Below, piece by piece: positions 45,284 through 56,680 of a stretch of 64,000 bases of DNA; positions within the stretch are counted from its first letter, which is position 1; each line of letters begins with the position of its first letter. Both the position numbers and the translations under genes were made by a program. A model generated the notes under the pieces. That model saw only the letters and a list, made by a program, of their open reading frames with translations, did not search any database and had not been told where the DNA came from. Source of the DNA: Aquatica leii (taxonomy: Eukaryota > Arthropoda > Insecta > Coleoptera > Lampyridae); contig CM069439.1 of the NCBI GenBank assembly GCA_035610365.1, forward strand, positions 19,729,533 through 19,793,532. The letters are read 5' to 3'.

Positions 45284-45998
45284 ATAATGTACACTCGCCT
45301 TCAACTAAATTGACCGCTTAAGATCGCACCTATTCACATTCTAATAATATAGTGTTTCTCATTAGAGGTTTGAAGCAAATAAAGCATTGTAATTTTATTA
45401 CCTACATAGTTGAATAAAATAATAAAAATCTAAGCTTAGTGATCTGTAAATAATAATAAGTACGGTACGTTAGATTGGCATTTATTTCAAATTTTAAATG
45501 TATCTAATACTTAAAATGCATTTTTAGAGAATTGATATCTTACACAAGCTAATAATTCTAAAATTTTATTTCTTATATCAAATATTTATATAAAGTATTG
45601 CCTCCAGTAATGCTACTATTACTAATGTTATATTAATTGCACATTCGGAATAACAATGCATAATTAATATCATCATTTTAATATTGGTCTGATTATTAAA
45701 AATTTTTTTAGGCTGTGCTAATGTATTTAATAGCAAAATACTTCAATATGAATACTGTGAAAATACTTCAAATAGTCAATTAAATAAAAAACCATATCGT
45801 ACTGTTCTTTTGTGCAAAACGACTTTTAGATGCTAAAATTAATAGCATTTACATTTTTCGTAACATAACTATTACTTTATCATATTTGTAGTAATATTGA
45901 CTAATTTAAATCATTGTTTCAACCAAACCACGTTTATTTAAATATAGTATATACATATATTATAAAACTACGTTTATATTATAAATAAAATACTCAAA

Positions 45999-47282
45999 CT
46001 AATTAATATTTTGTATATAAACCGTTATTTTCCAAACATTCTGTAACCTGTTCGGCATCGAGTTAATTAATTTTTCGCAGAAGTTCGGTCTTCGGAAACG
46101 TTCCCAAACTTCAATTTCTTCCAAATATTCTTCTGGATAAAGTGTTCGCACACTTGGCACCAAAATTTCGTCTAGCAGTCGAACGTAACTTTCAGACGTA
46201 AATCGTGGTAGAGAAACTAGAACCAATTCACCCAGCCTAGATTTTCAAATCCACCCCCAAAATCCACCAGAAATTCTTCCATTTTGTCGATTTTTACGAA
46301 CATGTTCGGTATTAAATCTTGTATTTCGTGGTCGCCAAATGCATAAACGACTCTTGTGTCGATGAAAATACCTTTTCGTCCGTAAAAATCACCGTACTCT
46401 AATCTCTGTACAAATTATTTTGACAGAATCTAATTCTTGCTTGAGCATGCCTTTCTGTTAATTCAGGTTTTGTCGCAGGCTTACTTGCAAATAATCCCGC
46501 GTCGTTTAATCTGCATCGTATATTTGAAGCGCTGCAGTTTAAATGAACTTCTTCTCGAATTCGCGGAGCAGTTGTAAAAGGAGAATTTTGAACACACCTA
46601 AGAATATTTGCATTTTCCTCTATGGTAGTTGCTCTATTTATTCCTTTTGGTTTCGTTATAAGAGAAACTTCTCCTTCTTCATCAAACCTTCGAAGCCACC
46701 GACGAACTTAGCGCACCTGTATATGTATTTAGTTAAGTAATTTACTTTAACCAAATAATTCAATTATTTAGTAAATTGCGTTTTCTTAAAACAAATAAGT
46801 TATTTTTTTTTAACAAAAATGCCTTTAATAAAGTTCAAAGTGTGTTTCTTTTCCACTTAGAATATTTTTTTTAAATTTATTTTGAACCCTGATCGTTTAT
46901 TACCAACAGAATTTTTAAGAAAGAAACTCAAACACGACAAATTTTTGAAAACATTGATGTCGATTTTGGATTGTAATAATACATTAACGTGTGCATAATT
47001 TTAATTAATATTATATTTTAATTTTTGTTAATGGGATAAAATGAAACTAAGAAAACGTTTCGTTTAAGATTACGTAAAATATTTTTTTACGGATGTTTAA
47101 GATTAGTAATTAATCAATGATTCAGTCTATTTTAGAGGCTTATTATAAGCAAATACTAAAAATCTTACCGATAATCTATTTTGTAAAGCAATTTCACGTT
47201 GAGGAATTCTATTAGCAGCCATTCGAGTAATTGCAATCCTTGTTTCTACACTGGAATCTCTCTGCCCAAAACCTCTACCCAT
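45999..47282 (-). pseudogene. Intron-containing Tc1/mariner transposase, decayed
   Basis: Minus strand. Exon 1 (47282-47169) is 38 codons: MGRGFGQRDSSVETRIAITR and REIALQNRLS (helix-turn-helix start). Intron 47168-46717, GTAAGA...ATACAG, 452 bp. Exon 2 from 46716: V-R-stop-V-R-R-W (TAA replacing CAA), then LRRFDEEGEVSLITKPKGIN, NILRCVQNSPFTTAPRIREE and VIFTDEKVFSS (first catalytic D). A shifted segment follows (TRF-type block, SGGFWGWI-like), then LVLVSLPRFTSESYVRLLDE, LVPSVRTLYPEE. A deletion then removes the QDNxPxH and SPDLNPIE blocks. The end is VWERFRRPNFCEKLINSMPN. Clear IS630-Tc1-mariner family; the intron is unusual. Confidence 0.85.
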
Positions 47283-47559
47283 GTTTGATTATTTTTAACA
47301 ATTAATTACTTATACTAATCTTAACTATATGTATTTTATAATAGCAACTAAAATTACTTGCTGATCAATGTCTACTTGAAATAAACTAGTATACTGAATT
47401 ACCCTCTACTAAATACTAAATTATTGACTATTGTCAGAACTCGTAATTTGAATTCCAAATATTACTTATTAAACAATTAATGATCTTTGTTGCAAACTTG
47501 TTATTGGTAGAGATGCTTTCACACATGCTTGAAATTACTGCACTATTTTTAACTAAATA

Positions 47560-48159
47560 CAGTCGAACTCCTATATAGTGATGTTCAAAATTCCCTTCAA
47601 AAAAAGCATTATATAGAAACTTCATTGTATAGAATTTATACTTAAAAAATAAAACACAAATTTAAACGTACATAAGAAATACATATTAATTATAAACACT
47701 TTTGTTTTGTGATTTTTAACCAACTTTACACTTAAACAACTGGAAACGAAAAAATTGCAAATGAAACGTGTTCAATAACATGACAATGCATTTCAAAACT
47801 CGAAGGAAATCCTATTATCCTCTAAACAATTCATGCATTTATGTCATTTACAAATGTACAAAATTTTTAGTACCATTAGTAATAGCCTTTCTGTATTGTA
47901 AATTAAGAAGTCTTATAATCCGCTTATTCGTTTAACAATGCGGTATTGTAAAGGTAAAGTAAATAGTACGTGATTCCAAGAAAACCTTAAGTAGTTGGTA
48001 AACATTTTCTTTAAAACAGATCATAATATAGAATTTGAACATCATATTTTAGAGGTGTTTTTACACGCATTTTAACCCGAAGATCAATATCCTAAAGAAA
48101 ACATCACTAAATAGAAAAAAAATCATTAAATAGGAGTTCATTGAATGGAGGTCCGACTG
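47560..48159. mobile_element. pogo-like MITE
   Basis: 600 bp flanked by TA on each side (47558-47559, 48160-48161). Ends: CAGTCGAACTCCTATATAGT on the left and CAGTCGGACCTCCATTCAAT on the minus strand at the right, followed on both sides by repeats of TATxTAGTGATGTT and TTCATTGxATAGAA type. Ends CAGTCGAACCTC are typical of pogo/Tigger transposons. No transposase inside, so it moved with proteins from elsewhere. Nested in the 45.3-50.0 kb element. Confidence 0.85.
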
Positions 48160-49722
48160 TACTCCGGAATTTACGTTTCCTTTGTCATTACAGGAATTAA
48201 TTATCCTTTAGAAAATTTTTCAGAACTTAGACAATGAGTAAGGTCAAAGTCAGTAAAAGAGATTTAATCAATTTGACAATACTTAATGAATGTTGGTGTG
48301 CGCTGTGCGACTGCTTAAAAGCTGAAATGTATTGTAATTGTACTTCTAGTATTAGTTTTTCGAGGAAGCTCTATCACGTAATCGTGATTTTTAGCCACTT
48401 TCAACTTTAAAAATGCAGTATGGTTTGTAAAAAATGCAAAGTTGCAATTTGTTGTCCTTGGTTCTCACAAAAAAGCTGTTTTTGAACTTTTGCCTTTGTA
48501 ATAAGCCCTTAATTCTTGTTAATTCTTACAAAAACAGGATTTAAAATACCAGGCGGCATTGGTTTTACATAAACTTGTTATTCACTTTCAATAGAAAAAA
48601 AGGGTTTGTCTAACACGGTGGTCTTCCCGTGTTCAGGCTCTTGAAGCGTTACGTTCTCGCTATTTTGTTGTTATTAAAATATTAGCCCACTTGGAATTAA
48701 ACTGAAGAAGCCAAGACAAACAACGCAAACCTAAAAGTTTGATAACTTATTATAACAATTTTTAACCATTAATAATTGTACAAAATAAAGTACTGGAACA
48801 TATTAAAATTGTCTCCAAAATGCTACTCAAGAAGATGTATAGCAATCAATTGAGATGCTGTCTTTACTTCGAACCTAATTCTAAAATATATATATTAAAT
48901 AATTGGGATATTGTTAAAAACGAGGCATTATCAACTAAATGAATGGAGCATTGAACCTTGGTTCGCCAAAAAGAGATTGCGTCTAGTAAAAAAAATCTTT
49001 GACAAATTGGATGAGCCCATTTAAAATAGTAAAGAATGTTTTAAAGTGAAAGTTTTTTAATAAAGTAATTGACATAGTATTTACTCAATTAAATATTAAA
49101 TTTAAATCCGTGCGTAAAGTAAGTAGACTTTTTTAATGTTTATCGCTAGTATATCTTGTCGCATCATCTGATGAAACTATTTTGGTTGATTCCGAATTGT
49201 TGAAATTGGCTTATTCTTCAGATATTTCTTTTAGTTTTTGACCACAATTAATAAGATTTAAAATGTGTGTTTTTTTATTCAATTAAGACAAATTACTTCT
49301 ATACGCGAAGTTGCTGAATTACTCCTAATTCACACCCTAGTTTCTCCCAAAAGATATTTATGAAGCAGTATGTCTCAATCCCGTCTTAGCTCTTTGGCCA
49401 CAATATCAATTCAAAAACCAATTGCTGGTCAACTTGATCTGGGTAAATTAATTGACCGATTAACAGTTTTAAGATTCATAATGTTTTAATGTAGTTTATA
49501 ACATATCATGTATAATTAATTCAATATTACTGTATGAATATGTCATATATTTAAAAATTTTAAATCAATTGTCTTTAAATAATGTTTAAAATTGAAATTA
49601 AAAAATAAAGAGTAGAAAATTTAGAATTTTATTGGTACATTTGTGAGAGAAAAAAGGAGGAGCACAGATTTTATTTGCTTCAGGGCGCTGTATATGTAGC
49701 TACGCCTCTGAATTTAAATAAT

Positions 49723-49852
49723 GTAACGCAAGTTGCAAATGAACTTTGGGAACATTTTCGAGGATTTGACTACTGCAAAAATTAATTAACTTGATGTTGA
49801 ACAGGTTAACGACATATCTACGAAATATTAATTGTAACGTTTTATGTATTAA
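49723..49852 (+). pseudogene. Transposase C-terminal fragment of the right arm
   Basis: Plus strand: NELWEHFRGFDYCKN, a one-base shift, INLMLNRLTTYLRNIN, stop near 49852. It aligns with VWERFRRPNFCEKLINSMPN at 46110-46050 on the opposite strand, so the composite holds two copies of the same C-terminus pointing outward. Confidence 0.65.
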
Positions 49853-49988
49853 ATAAACATATTTCTATAATAAAAATATAAAATTACAATGGTTTATTTG
49901 CTTGAAGCTTTTGATGGGAAACACCACATACCATTAGAATGTGAATAGGTTTGATCTTAAGCGGACATTTTGGTTAGAGGCGATTGTA

Positions 49989-52262
49989 CATGATGCAGAT
50001 GCAGAAAAATACATTCTCAAAACGTACAAACATATAAAACCAAAATAATGCTCAGTTTAGAAAAGTAATAGACAATCAGTTTTGTTTTGTTTTGTACAAT
50101 GTTGTGTGGTAGTTACAATTACCGAACGTGTGAAAAATGAATGTTGTTGAGTGAAGTAAATCCGAACCTGAACTATCTAACAATCGTAAGTTAATACATT
50201 TAATTATGTTTACAATTTTGTAAATAAAAACAAAAAACTGAAAGATAAAAATAACGCTTCTATTCTAACTGTAACCATTGTCGACAAATAAAAATTTTAA
50301 AAATGGCGTTATTCTACATTCTCTACACACTTATATACACATTTTCTACATATTTTTTTACGTACGTGTACAGAATAATGTTCTATAAGTAAATGCTTAT
50401 CATTTATATCTATAACTATTCTCAAAGTTTTAAGCATATTTGTTTGGTAATAACATAATATTTTTTTTCAGACAATTTTTAAAACTACATAAAATTGTTA
50501 AATCTACAATAAACATTGATTGAAAATTGAATTCAATTTATAAAACTGTGCATCTGTTTTTAAATTAGCAGCTATGAATACATAAAACTAAACTAATAAT
50601 CGGAACCATTCGTGTTTAGCTAGGATAAATGTTAAATCCTGTATGTGTATTTATTCAAATTTTTGTAACGTTAAATATATGTCTAATTAGGTGATCGTAA
50701 ATAAAACACAGTTTAAATTGGCAGTTTTGATTCTCTTTCATACTTTTCAAATTTAAAACGTGGGAGTTATTGACGCATGGAACAAGCGTACAATTTTCTT
50801 CTGTAGTTTACAATCGAATTCACCCGAAAAAGTGGCTAACGGAAACTAGATGGCGCTATGTGGTTTTTGTCAAAGTACTATATTAAAGATAATTTTTTCT
50901 TTACGTGCCTCAACTTTTCTCAATATGATATGAAACGTATTTTTGTGTACGTAAACATTTAAATTTGAGTTAATGTGTTTTACTGTAATCCGACCGTAAA
51001 AGGGTTTTAATTACTTTATTGGTAGTATCACAAGGTAATGACTTGTAAACAAAATCATAAAATATTTATCATTTGAGTAAATGCTTTCGACCATTCATGG
51101 ATTAAACCTCGAGTTGAATGTTTCAAACGTAATTGGATTTATTTGTGGTTTACCTTCGTGATTACAAAACCCAAAGCTTTATTAAGATCTGTAACAATTT
51201 TTGTATGAAAAGGCAAACTTAATTTTATTATAAACTATGCTACGCATAAAAATTAGTATCAAAAGTAAATTACATGAATTAATAATAAAATACAGTTTCT
51301 TTGTGCGTTGGATGGAGTTTTCATTCAATTTTCTCGGTGAGTAAATTTGTAAGTTATAAAAATCTTACTATCTGACTAAAGAAACGTCGTTTACCGAAAT
51401 TCAAAGGTTCAAGAATTTTGTAAATAACATAAAATCACTTTGTAAAGCTTTGAGTTTACGTTGAAAAATTAATGACACTGAAAAAGACACTTTTTCGTTG
51501 ATGCATATTTTATCGTGCTTTTATTAGTTTTTTTTAATGACGATTGTCGAAAATATATTTCTTAAATTTTTCGACATCATAATTTTGCGTATTTTTTGCG
51601 AATGAATTTTTTTGGTAGTACAAAGACTCAGTAATCTATAAATTAACATTTTAGAATTGTATTTTATGATTTTACATAGTTCTGTAAATTGTAAATAAAT
51701 GTTCTTGTAGATAACGTTTAATTTATCTACTGCTACACGTAATTTACAATGGTTGGCAAAACATAATTGAATAAGAATTACACAGTTTTTGTCAAAAATG
51801 TTCAATTACAATTACTTGTCAAATATAACTAAATTTTTCTAAAAATTACTGAAATTTAAGAATTCCTCTTCAGTTAATTTCCAAAACTTGTAATAGATCT
51901 TATAAGTTTATAGTATTTTACCAAATAATAAAAGTATTGTAACAAATTTTAGAACTAATTTATTTACAATAATTATTTACAGGATTATTGATAGAGTTAT
52001 TATAAACTGATTTTTATTAAACTTAATTTTTAATTTAATTAACATTAACAAAATCTAACTGTATTTAAACTTTTATATTTCACTTTATCCGCTTCGAGGA
52101 CATTCCGATAATTACCTCGAATCATCTTGAATGATCTCGAAATTTCACTGCTCCCTTCTTAAGACTGTTATGTAGCAAAACAGGAAGCTAGACGCAGCAC
52201 CAACAAAAAGGGCAGTGGCAGTAACAACGGCTCTCCATTTTGGCAATTTTCTTAAGCATAAA
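49989..52262. other. AT-rich interval, no gene recognised
   Basis: No supported gene. 50100-50200 ends in a donor-like AATCGTAAGTTAAT and could be a non-coding first exon, but no following exon was found. 50850-50862 has TAGATGGCGCTA. A 93-codon minus frame at 51805-51524 has no motif. 52080-52200 contains TCGAGGxxATTCCGATAAT-type LTR-like sequence. Confidence 0.35.
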
Positions 52263-53886
52263 GGTAGCAGGGTGTCGCGTCAAAGCACGCGGAAATTTGG
52301 ACACACGCCAAAAGGACGCCAAAATTTAGACCCGCCTGAAAAGGACGCGTGGGACAAAAGGACATCGGCGACAAAAGGACACGGAAATTTTGACGCGCGA
52401 CAAAAAGGCGCATGCAATAAAAGGACGTAAAATTATAATTTTTAAGGAACATTTTAACTTTTAGAAGGTAATATAAAACAAGAATTTAACTTATTTTTTT
52501 CCGACTATACTTAATAACATAACAAATAATATGCCTTAATGCCAATCAAATTTATACAATTTGCAGCGTCCTTGTATACGCTTTTACGAGATAGTTGAAT
52601 TCCAGCGATTAATTGTTTAACTTTTACTTTATTTAAACTGTCTTCTTTTTTCAAAATATTTATGAATTTCCAGATGTTTGGGTGTGCTGAATTTAGTGTT
52701 GATGAAAAGTTGTTATGCGAGCCTTCAACAGCATTATTCGTGCGCTGTATATCCTGTTCTACCACACTGTAACAAATTCATGTGTTTATAGAAAACTGCA
52801 GCAACGTTTCCTGTGGGACGAAAGCAACAGCATCCATTTGACGTAAATGTAGAGCGAAGTCAGGATCCTCGGTATACCTTGCTTGTAGTCGTTCACCTTT
52901 GAATACGTCTCCAGAAGGATTGTGTAAAATGAAAGAAGCAGTTACGGATTCTGGCATTAGGAGTTTCTGCTTGTAGAGCATTTATTGCCGCGCGTTCGAA
53001 ATTAACCATAATTGTTGAAGGGCGCAATCCTGGTTTTAACACTTTTAATTGTTGAAACAGACAAGTCTTCAGCGATGTTTTTCATACGATGAAACTTCGT
53101 TTTCTACTGTATGTACTCTTTCCGAACATTTGCACTTATTGTAACTTGCACATTTCCAAATAATTTTATCACAAATGACTCGTTCTTTTTTTATGAAGAA
53201 AGCCATTGTAGAGCAGTATATTGTTGTCTTTTGGCTTTGCACAAAAGTTAACACCATCGTAACACACTTGACAAAGATTTCAGCAATGGGCATGTCCCCG
53301 GAATGGTGCCATATATAATATTACAGAACCATTAATTTTTACTAATCACTTGCACTTCTTAATGACAATTTTGAAACTACCTACTGGCATGACATATTTC
53401 CAAGTAGCTGAAGATGTTGGATATAATAAGCTAAGAATGCGTATTAAACGGTATAATTATGTTGAGGAATATTAATTATCAGAGTATCTTCTAAAGACAG
53501 ATTTGTGAGTAAGTTTGCAAGCTCATTCTGCATTGATACATTTCCGCCTTCAGAATAATATCAGTTAATACTGTTGTAGGTAATAATACTATTTTATTTA
53601 TTTTTAGTTGTTTGACAAGGAAAGAATTAATACAAGAACAATACATAGAATTATTGAAATAGTAAGTACATGCGAGGTACGATATACAGTTAATACCATC
53701 ATATGGCAATGAAAGATAATACTTCTTTAAATTTTTACGTGGGACGTTACTTTTTTACGTCCTTTTTGTTGCGCGTCCAAATTTCCGCGTCTTTTTGTCG
53801 CCGACGTCTTTTTATAGCGCGCGTCCTTTTCACGCGCGTTCTTTTTACGCGCGTCTAAATTTCCGCGTCCTTTTGACGCGCGTCCA
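52263..53886. mobile_element. MULE/Phantom-like element with tandem-structured terminal repeats
   Basis: Left end 52263-52440 and right end 53735-53886 are inverted copies built from short units of the form GGACGCG, GACAAAAGGAC, GGAAATTTGGAC and CATCGGCGACAAAA. The last unit on each inner side is AAAAGGACGTAAAA. Between them lies a FLYWCH/MULE transposase remnant on the minus strand. Long terminal repeats plus this gene pair fit the Phantom branch of Mutator-like elements. A target duplication was not found. Confidence 0.75.
52511..53293 (-). pseudogene. FLYWCH/MULE transposase remnant
   Basis: Minus strand, three fragments. 53293-53069 resembles a FLYWCH zinc finger: ERVICDKIIWKCASYNKCKC followed by SERVHTVENEV (C-x-C-x-H-type pattern). 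52981-52778 is the next region: SFILHNPSGDVFKGERLQAR and ALHLRQMDAVAFVPQETLLQ. 52765-52511 is the MULE C-terminal block: RTNNAVEGSHNNFSSTLNSA and HPNIWKFINILKKE (family TNNxVEGWHxxFxxxxxxxHPxIWxFI). The DDE core is missing. Inactive. Confidence 0.75.
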
Positions 53887-53966
53887 TGGACTACTCTAAC
53901 CCAACGTTCTACTTGGATAGTAACTGCAGACCAATTTCATTTTTCTCTTGGAAGCCCATAATGCTT
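53887..53966 (-). pseudogene. Distal piece of gypsy A copy 2
   Basis: Across the gypsy B insertion, the minus-strand sequence at 61403 and this piece join at GCTT, so this is the displaced downstream end of gypsy A copy 2. It is bounded on the left by the MULE element. Confidence 0.6.
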
Positions 53967-54966
53967 TGTAACATACTTCAGTTACCTACGTAATTTACTT
54001 TAACATAAAACAAAAGCATAACAAATAAATGAATTAATGCACCAGCCAGCTCACAAAAATATTTATTCAAAACACACATTTAAAACAAACTACATAAGAG
54101 CATTGAGAAATTTCATATTTATTAAATTAGAGTCGTGGGAATTCTTACGTTACTTAAGATTAATAATTTTCAACTTGATAAATACAAAAATTTTATAAGT
54201 TGGGCGCCACAATATTTTCTTATCTACGAAGGGTTAAATATTGAAACCAAAAACAAAACTTAACTTAAAACTAATAATTACAGATTATTAACATACGTGT
54301 CCTTGAAGGTTTTTATCACTTACGAATTGCGCAGTTTCTATTTAAGGTGTGGTCATCATGACTCATTGAAATGATACAATATGATGCAATTTCCGTAAAT
54401 CGTATATTTAATTCTTTTACGAAGATTTGATTGATATCTTGCCTTTCAATCGATAAAATTCATAACCGTAGATCGTAGTTTCCATAATCGCAGACGTATA
54501 AAGATCGAAATCGTACTCATAAGACTTTCATACTTAAAAAAACATCGTATAAGAACGAAACCAAAAATCCAGAACAAAAAAAAAACGAAAACGTAAATTG
54601 CGATGAATTACACAATGCGGATCAAAACAAAAATGACTTACCCCTTCGAATTATCGGGTTTTATCTTTTCATTTCTTTTTTAAATTCTACGAAACGCAAG
54701 TGCTACTACCAAACGAAATTGCTACTACCAAACGCCGGCTTAAATTCAACAAGTGGTCATTCCACTTTTTGCAGCACGCAAAAAAATGTCCGCTTTACCG
54801 CTTGCGAAACGTAAGATGCAGGAGGATGACTTCGTACTTAAGAAGAAGGCTCATAACGCATGTGCAGTGCGTCAAATGCATTGCGCAAAAGAATTTACAT
54901 AAACAGTGAATACAAAAATGTTAATTAATATCAGACGTATTCAATCGAAAAAAATGTGCACGTTAC
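53967..54966 (-). repeat. gypsy B 3' LTR
   Basis: 1,000 bp, partner of 60402-61402. The small plus-strand frame at 54700-54909 inside it recurs in the other LTR and is not a gene. Confidence 0.97.
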
Positions 54967-55580
54967 ACTCGCTACTCAGTCAAAAATAAAAAAAAAAAAA
55001 AAAACGATTAGTTGTCGGATAAGAATTTGAAATCAAAAATGGATGTATCAATAAGACTAACTTCACAAGTATCGGAATCATACGAAACAATCGGAACAGA
55101 AACTCTCGAATCATACACACAACAAACATTCTCAAACATCAATTTATGGAGCGCTCCTATCAAAGTAAAAAAACATACTAAGTGAGTCCTAAAGATACCA
55201 TAACAAAAGAAAAACATAACAGATGATCGAATACCAACTTTCAAAAATATTTATCGTAAAGAAACTTTCGAAGCGTAACGAATAACAAAATAGTTCAGAT
55301 AAACAAATAACCTTCAATACACGTTTTCTTCTAACACTAAAGCAGAACTGTACAAATAAAAATAAATTAACTTAAGATCACTATAGTCTGACACATTTGA
55401 TAATAGGCAATTTAAGAATAGGGAACTTCTGAGCTTCACTGGATCCACTCATAATGTTGTACACCCACAACTAAAACAACTACCTAAAAATACAAATAGG
55501 CAAACACAAACAATCGTTAAATCAACTTACTTAATATAAAAAGAACTTATTTACAGTGGACTAATAACTATACAAAATAT
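54967..55580 (-). other. gypsy B 3' untranslated region
   Basis: About 610 bp between the integrase stop and the 3' LTR, with an A17 homopolymer on the plus strand near 54992-55002. No env-like or other third gene was found; minus-strand frame 55244-55008 has no motif. A clear polypurine tract next to the LTR is not evident (minus strand GACTGAGTAGCGAG). Confidence 0.6.
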
Positions 55581-56680
55581 TTATTGTTGAGAAAAATCAC
55601 AATAATTTTCATTTAAATCCTTAACATGGAAATTTCCAAGGTTGTTACCGTTCATATCTTCCAATTGGTAAACCAACTGAGAGAGAATCTTAAAAACTCT
55701 ACATGGAATGTACTTAGGGGCGAGTTTTTTAGAAAAACCACGAGAAGCGTCGGACAACACAAAATTACGCTTCCATACAATATCACCAACAGAAAAGTTT
55801 ATCGGACGTTTACGTAGATTATAATATTTAGCATTGTTTTCATATGCTTTATGAAGACGAACTTTCACATCATCATACAATTCAGGTAATTGGGCCAATT
55901 GACGGGACCAAAACAACTTTTTAGCGATTTCTAAGGGTTCATTGGGGTTCACAGGAGCGTAAAAATCACCAGTGGGAGGAACATGACGTCCGAAAACTAA
56001 AAATGCGGGAGAGACTCCAGTAGCATTATGACATGCCAGATGAATAGCTTGAGCAATGTCAAATATGTGCTTATCCCATTCACGATAAGAATCTTTTATA
56101 TAAGACGAAATAGCAGTAACGAGTACACGATTTACTCTTTCCGTAAGGTTTACTTGTGGATGATATCTCGCATTCATCCAGACTTTTTGAACTTTTTGGG
56201 AATCCAAAAATGTACGAAATTCTTTCGAAACGAATTGCGAACCATTATCGAACATAACAATTTGAGGAACACCAAATATCGAAAAGACTTGTTCTTTCAA
56301 AAACTTAATCATAGGCTTCGTAGTAGCCGTACGTAAAGGTTGAACTAAAACATACTTAGTGAACCAATCTGTAACAACAAAAAGATACTGATTGCCTTTT
56401 TTAGATCTAGGCAATGATCCTAGAAAATCCATGCTAACTAGTTGGAAAGGGAAACTAACTATTTTTTCCTTACCCATCAAACCTGGACGACTAACATTTG
56501 TACTCTTTTGACTAGCACAAATTTTACATTTCCTAACGTATTTGCTAATAGTATGACGCATTTTAGGCCAATAATAAAATTCAGAAATTCTCAATAAAGT
56601 TTTGTTTACACCAAAATGTGCTGCTGTCGAATCATCATGACAACGTTGCAAAATTTGTTCTCTAAAGGATATACAGACGG
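55581..56680 (-). CDS. gypsy B integrase
   Basis: About 360 residues. Zinc-binding H2C2 domain: QRCHDDSTAAHFGVNKTLLR ... CKICASQKS. Core: QLVSMDFLGSLPRSKKGNQY (first D), IVMFDNGSQFVSKEFRTFLD (second D), and YHPQVNLTERVNRVLVTAIS (E). The C-terminus ends with the GPY/F-like PCRVFKILSQLVYQLEDMNG and NENYCDFSQQ. No chromodomain seen. Entered from RT through a one-base shift near 56680 (frame minus one). Catalytic residues are intact. Confidence 0.93.

Larger units (their letters stand above)
45292..49986. mobile_element. Composite Tc1/mariner-type foldback element, 4.7 kb
   Basis: Flanked by TA (45290-45291 and 49987-49988). Inverted repeats of about 114 bp with near 80% identity: CACTCGCC...CCGCTTAAGATC...ACCTATTCACATTCTA from 45292 and its mirror CAATCGCC...CCGCTTAAGATC...ACCTATTCACATTCTA ending at 49986, extending inward over AAATAAAGCATTGTAATTTTA-like sequence. 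Next to each end lies a transposase C-terminus pointing outward (45999 leftward, 49852 rightward). It is therefore two element ends in opposite orientation, not one simple transposon. Confidence 0.8.

Noticed and set aside
50850..50862. TAGATGGCGCTA as a possible insulator (CTCF-like) site
   Set aside because: One short word without conservation data; too little to call.
51524..51805. 93-codon minus-strand frame
   Set aside because: Lys/Ile/Leu-rich AT composition, no motif and no splice or repeat context.
54700..54909. Small frame MLLPNEIATT..., repeated at 61134-61344
   Set aside because: Lies inside both gypsy B LTRs and is repeated only because the LTR is; the frames differ between copies.
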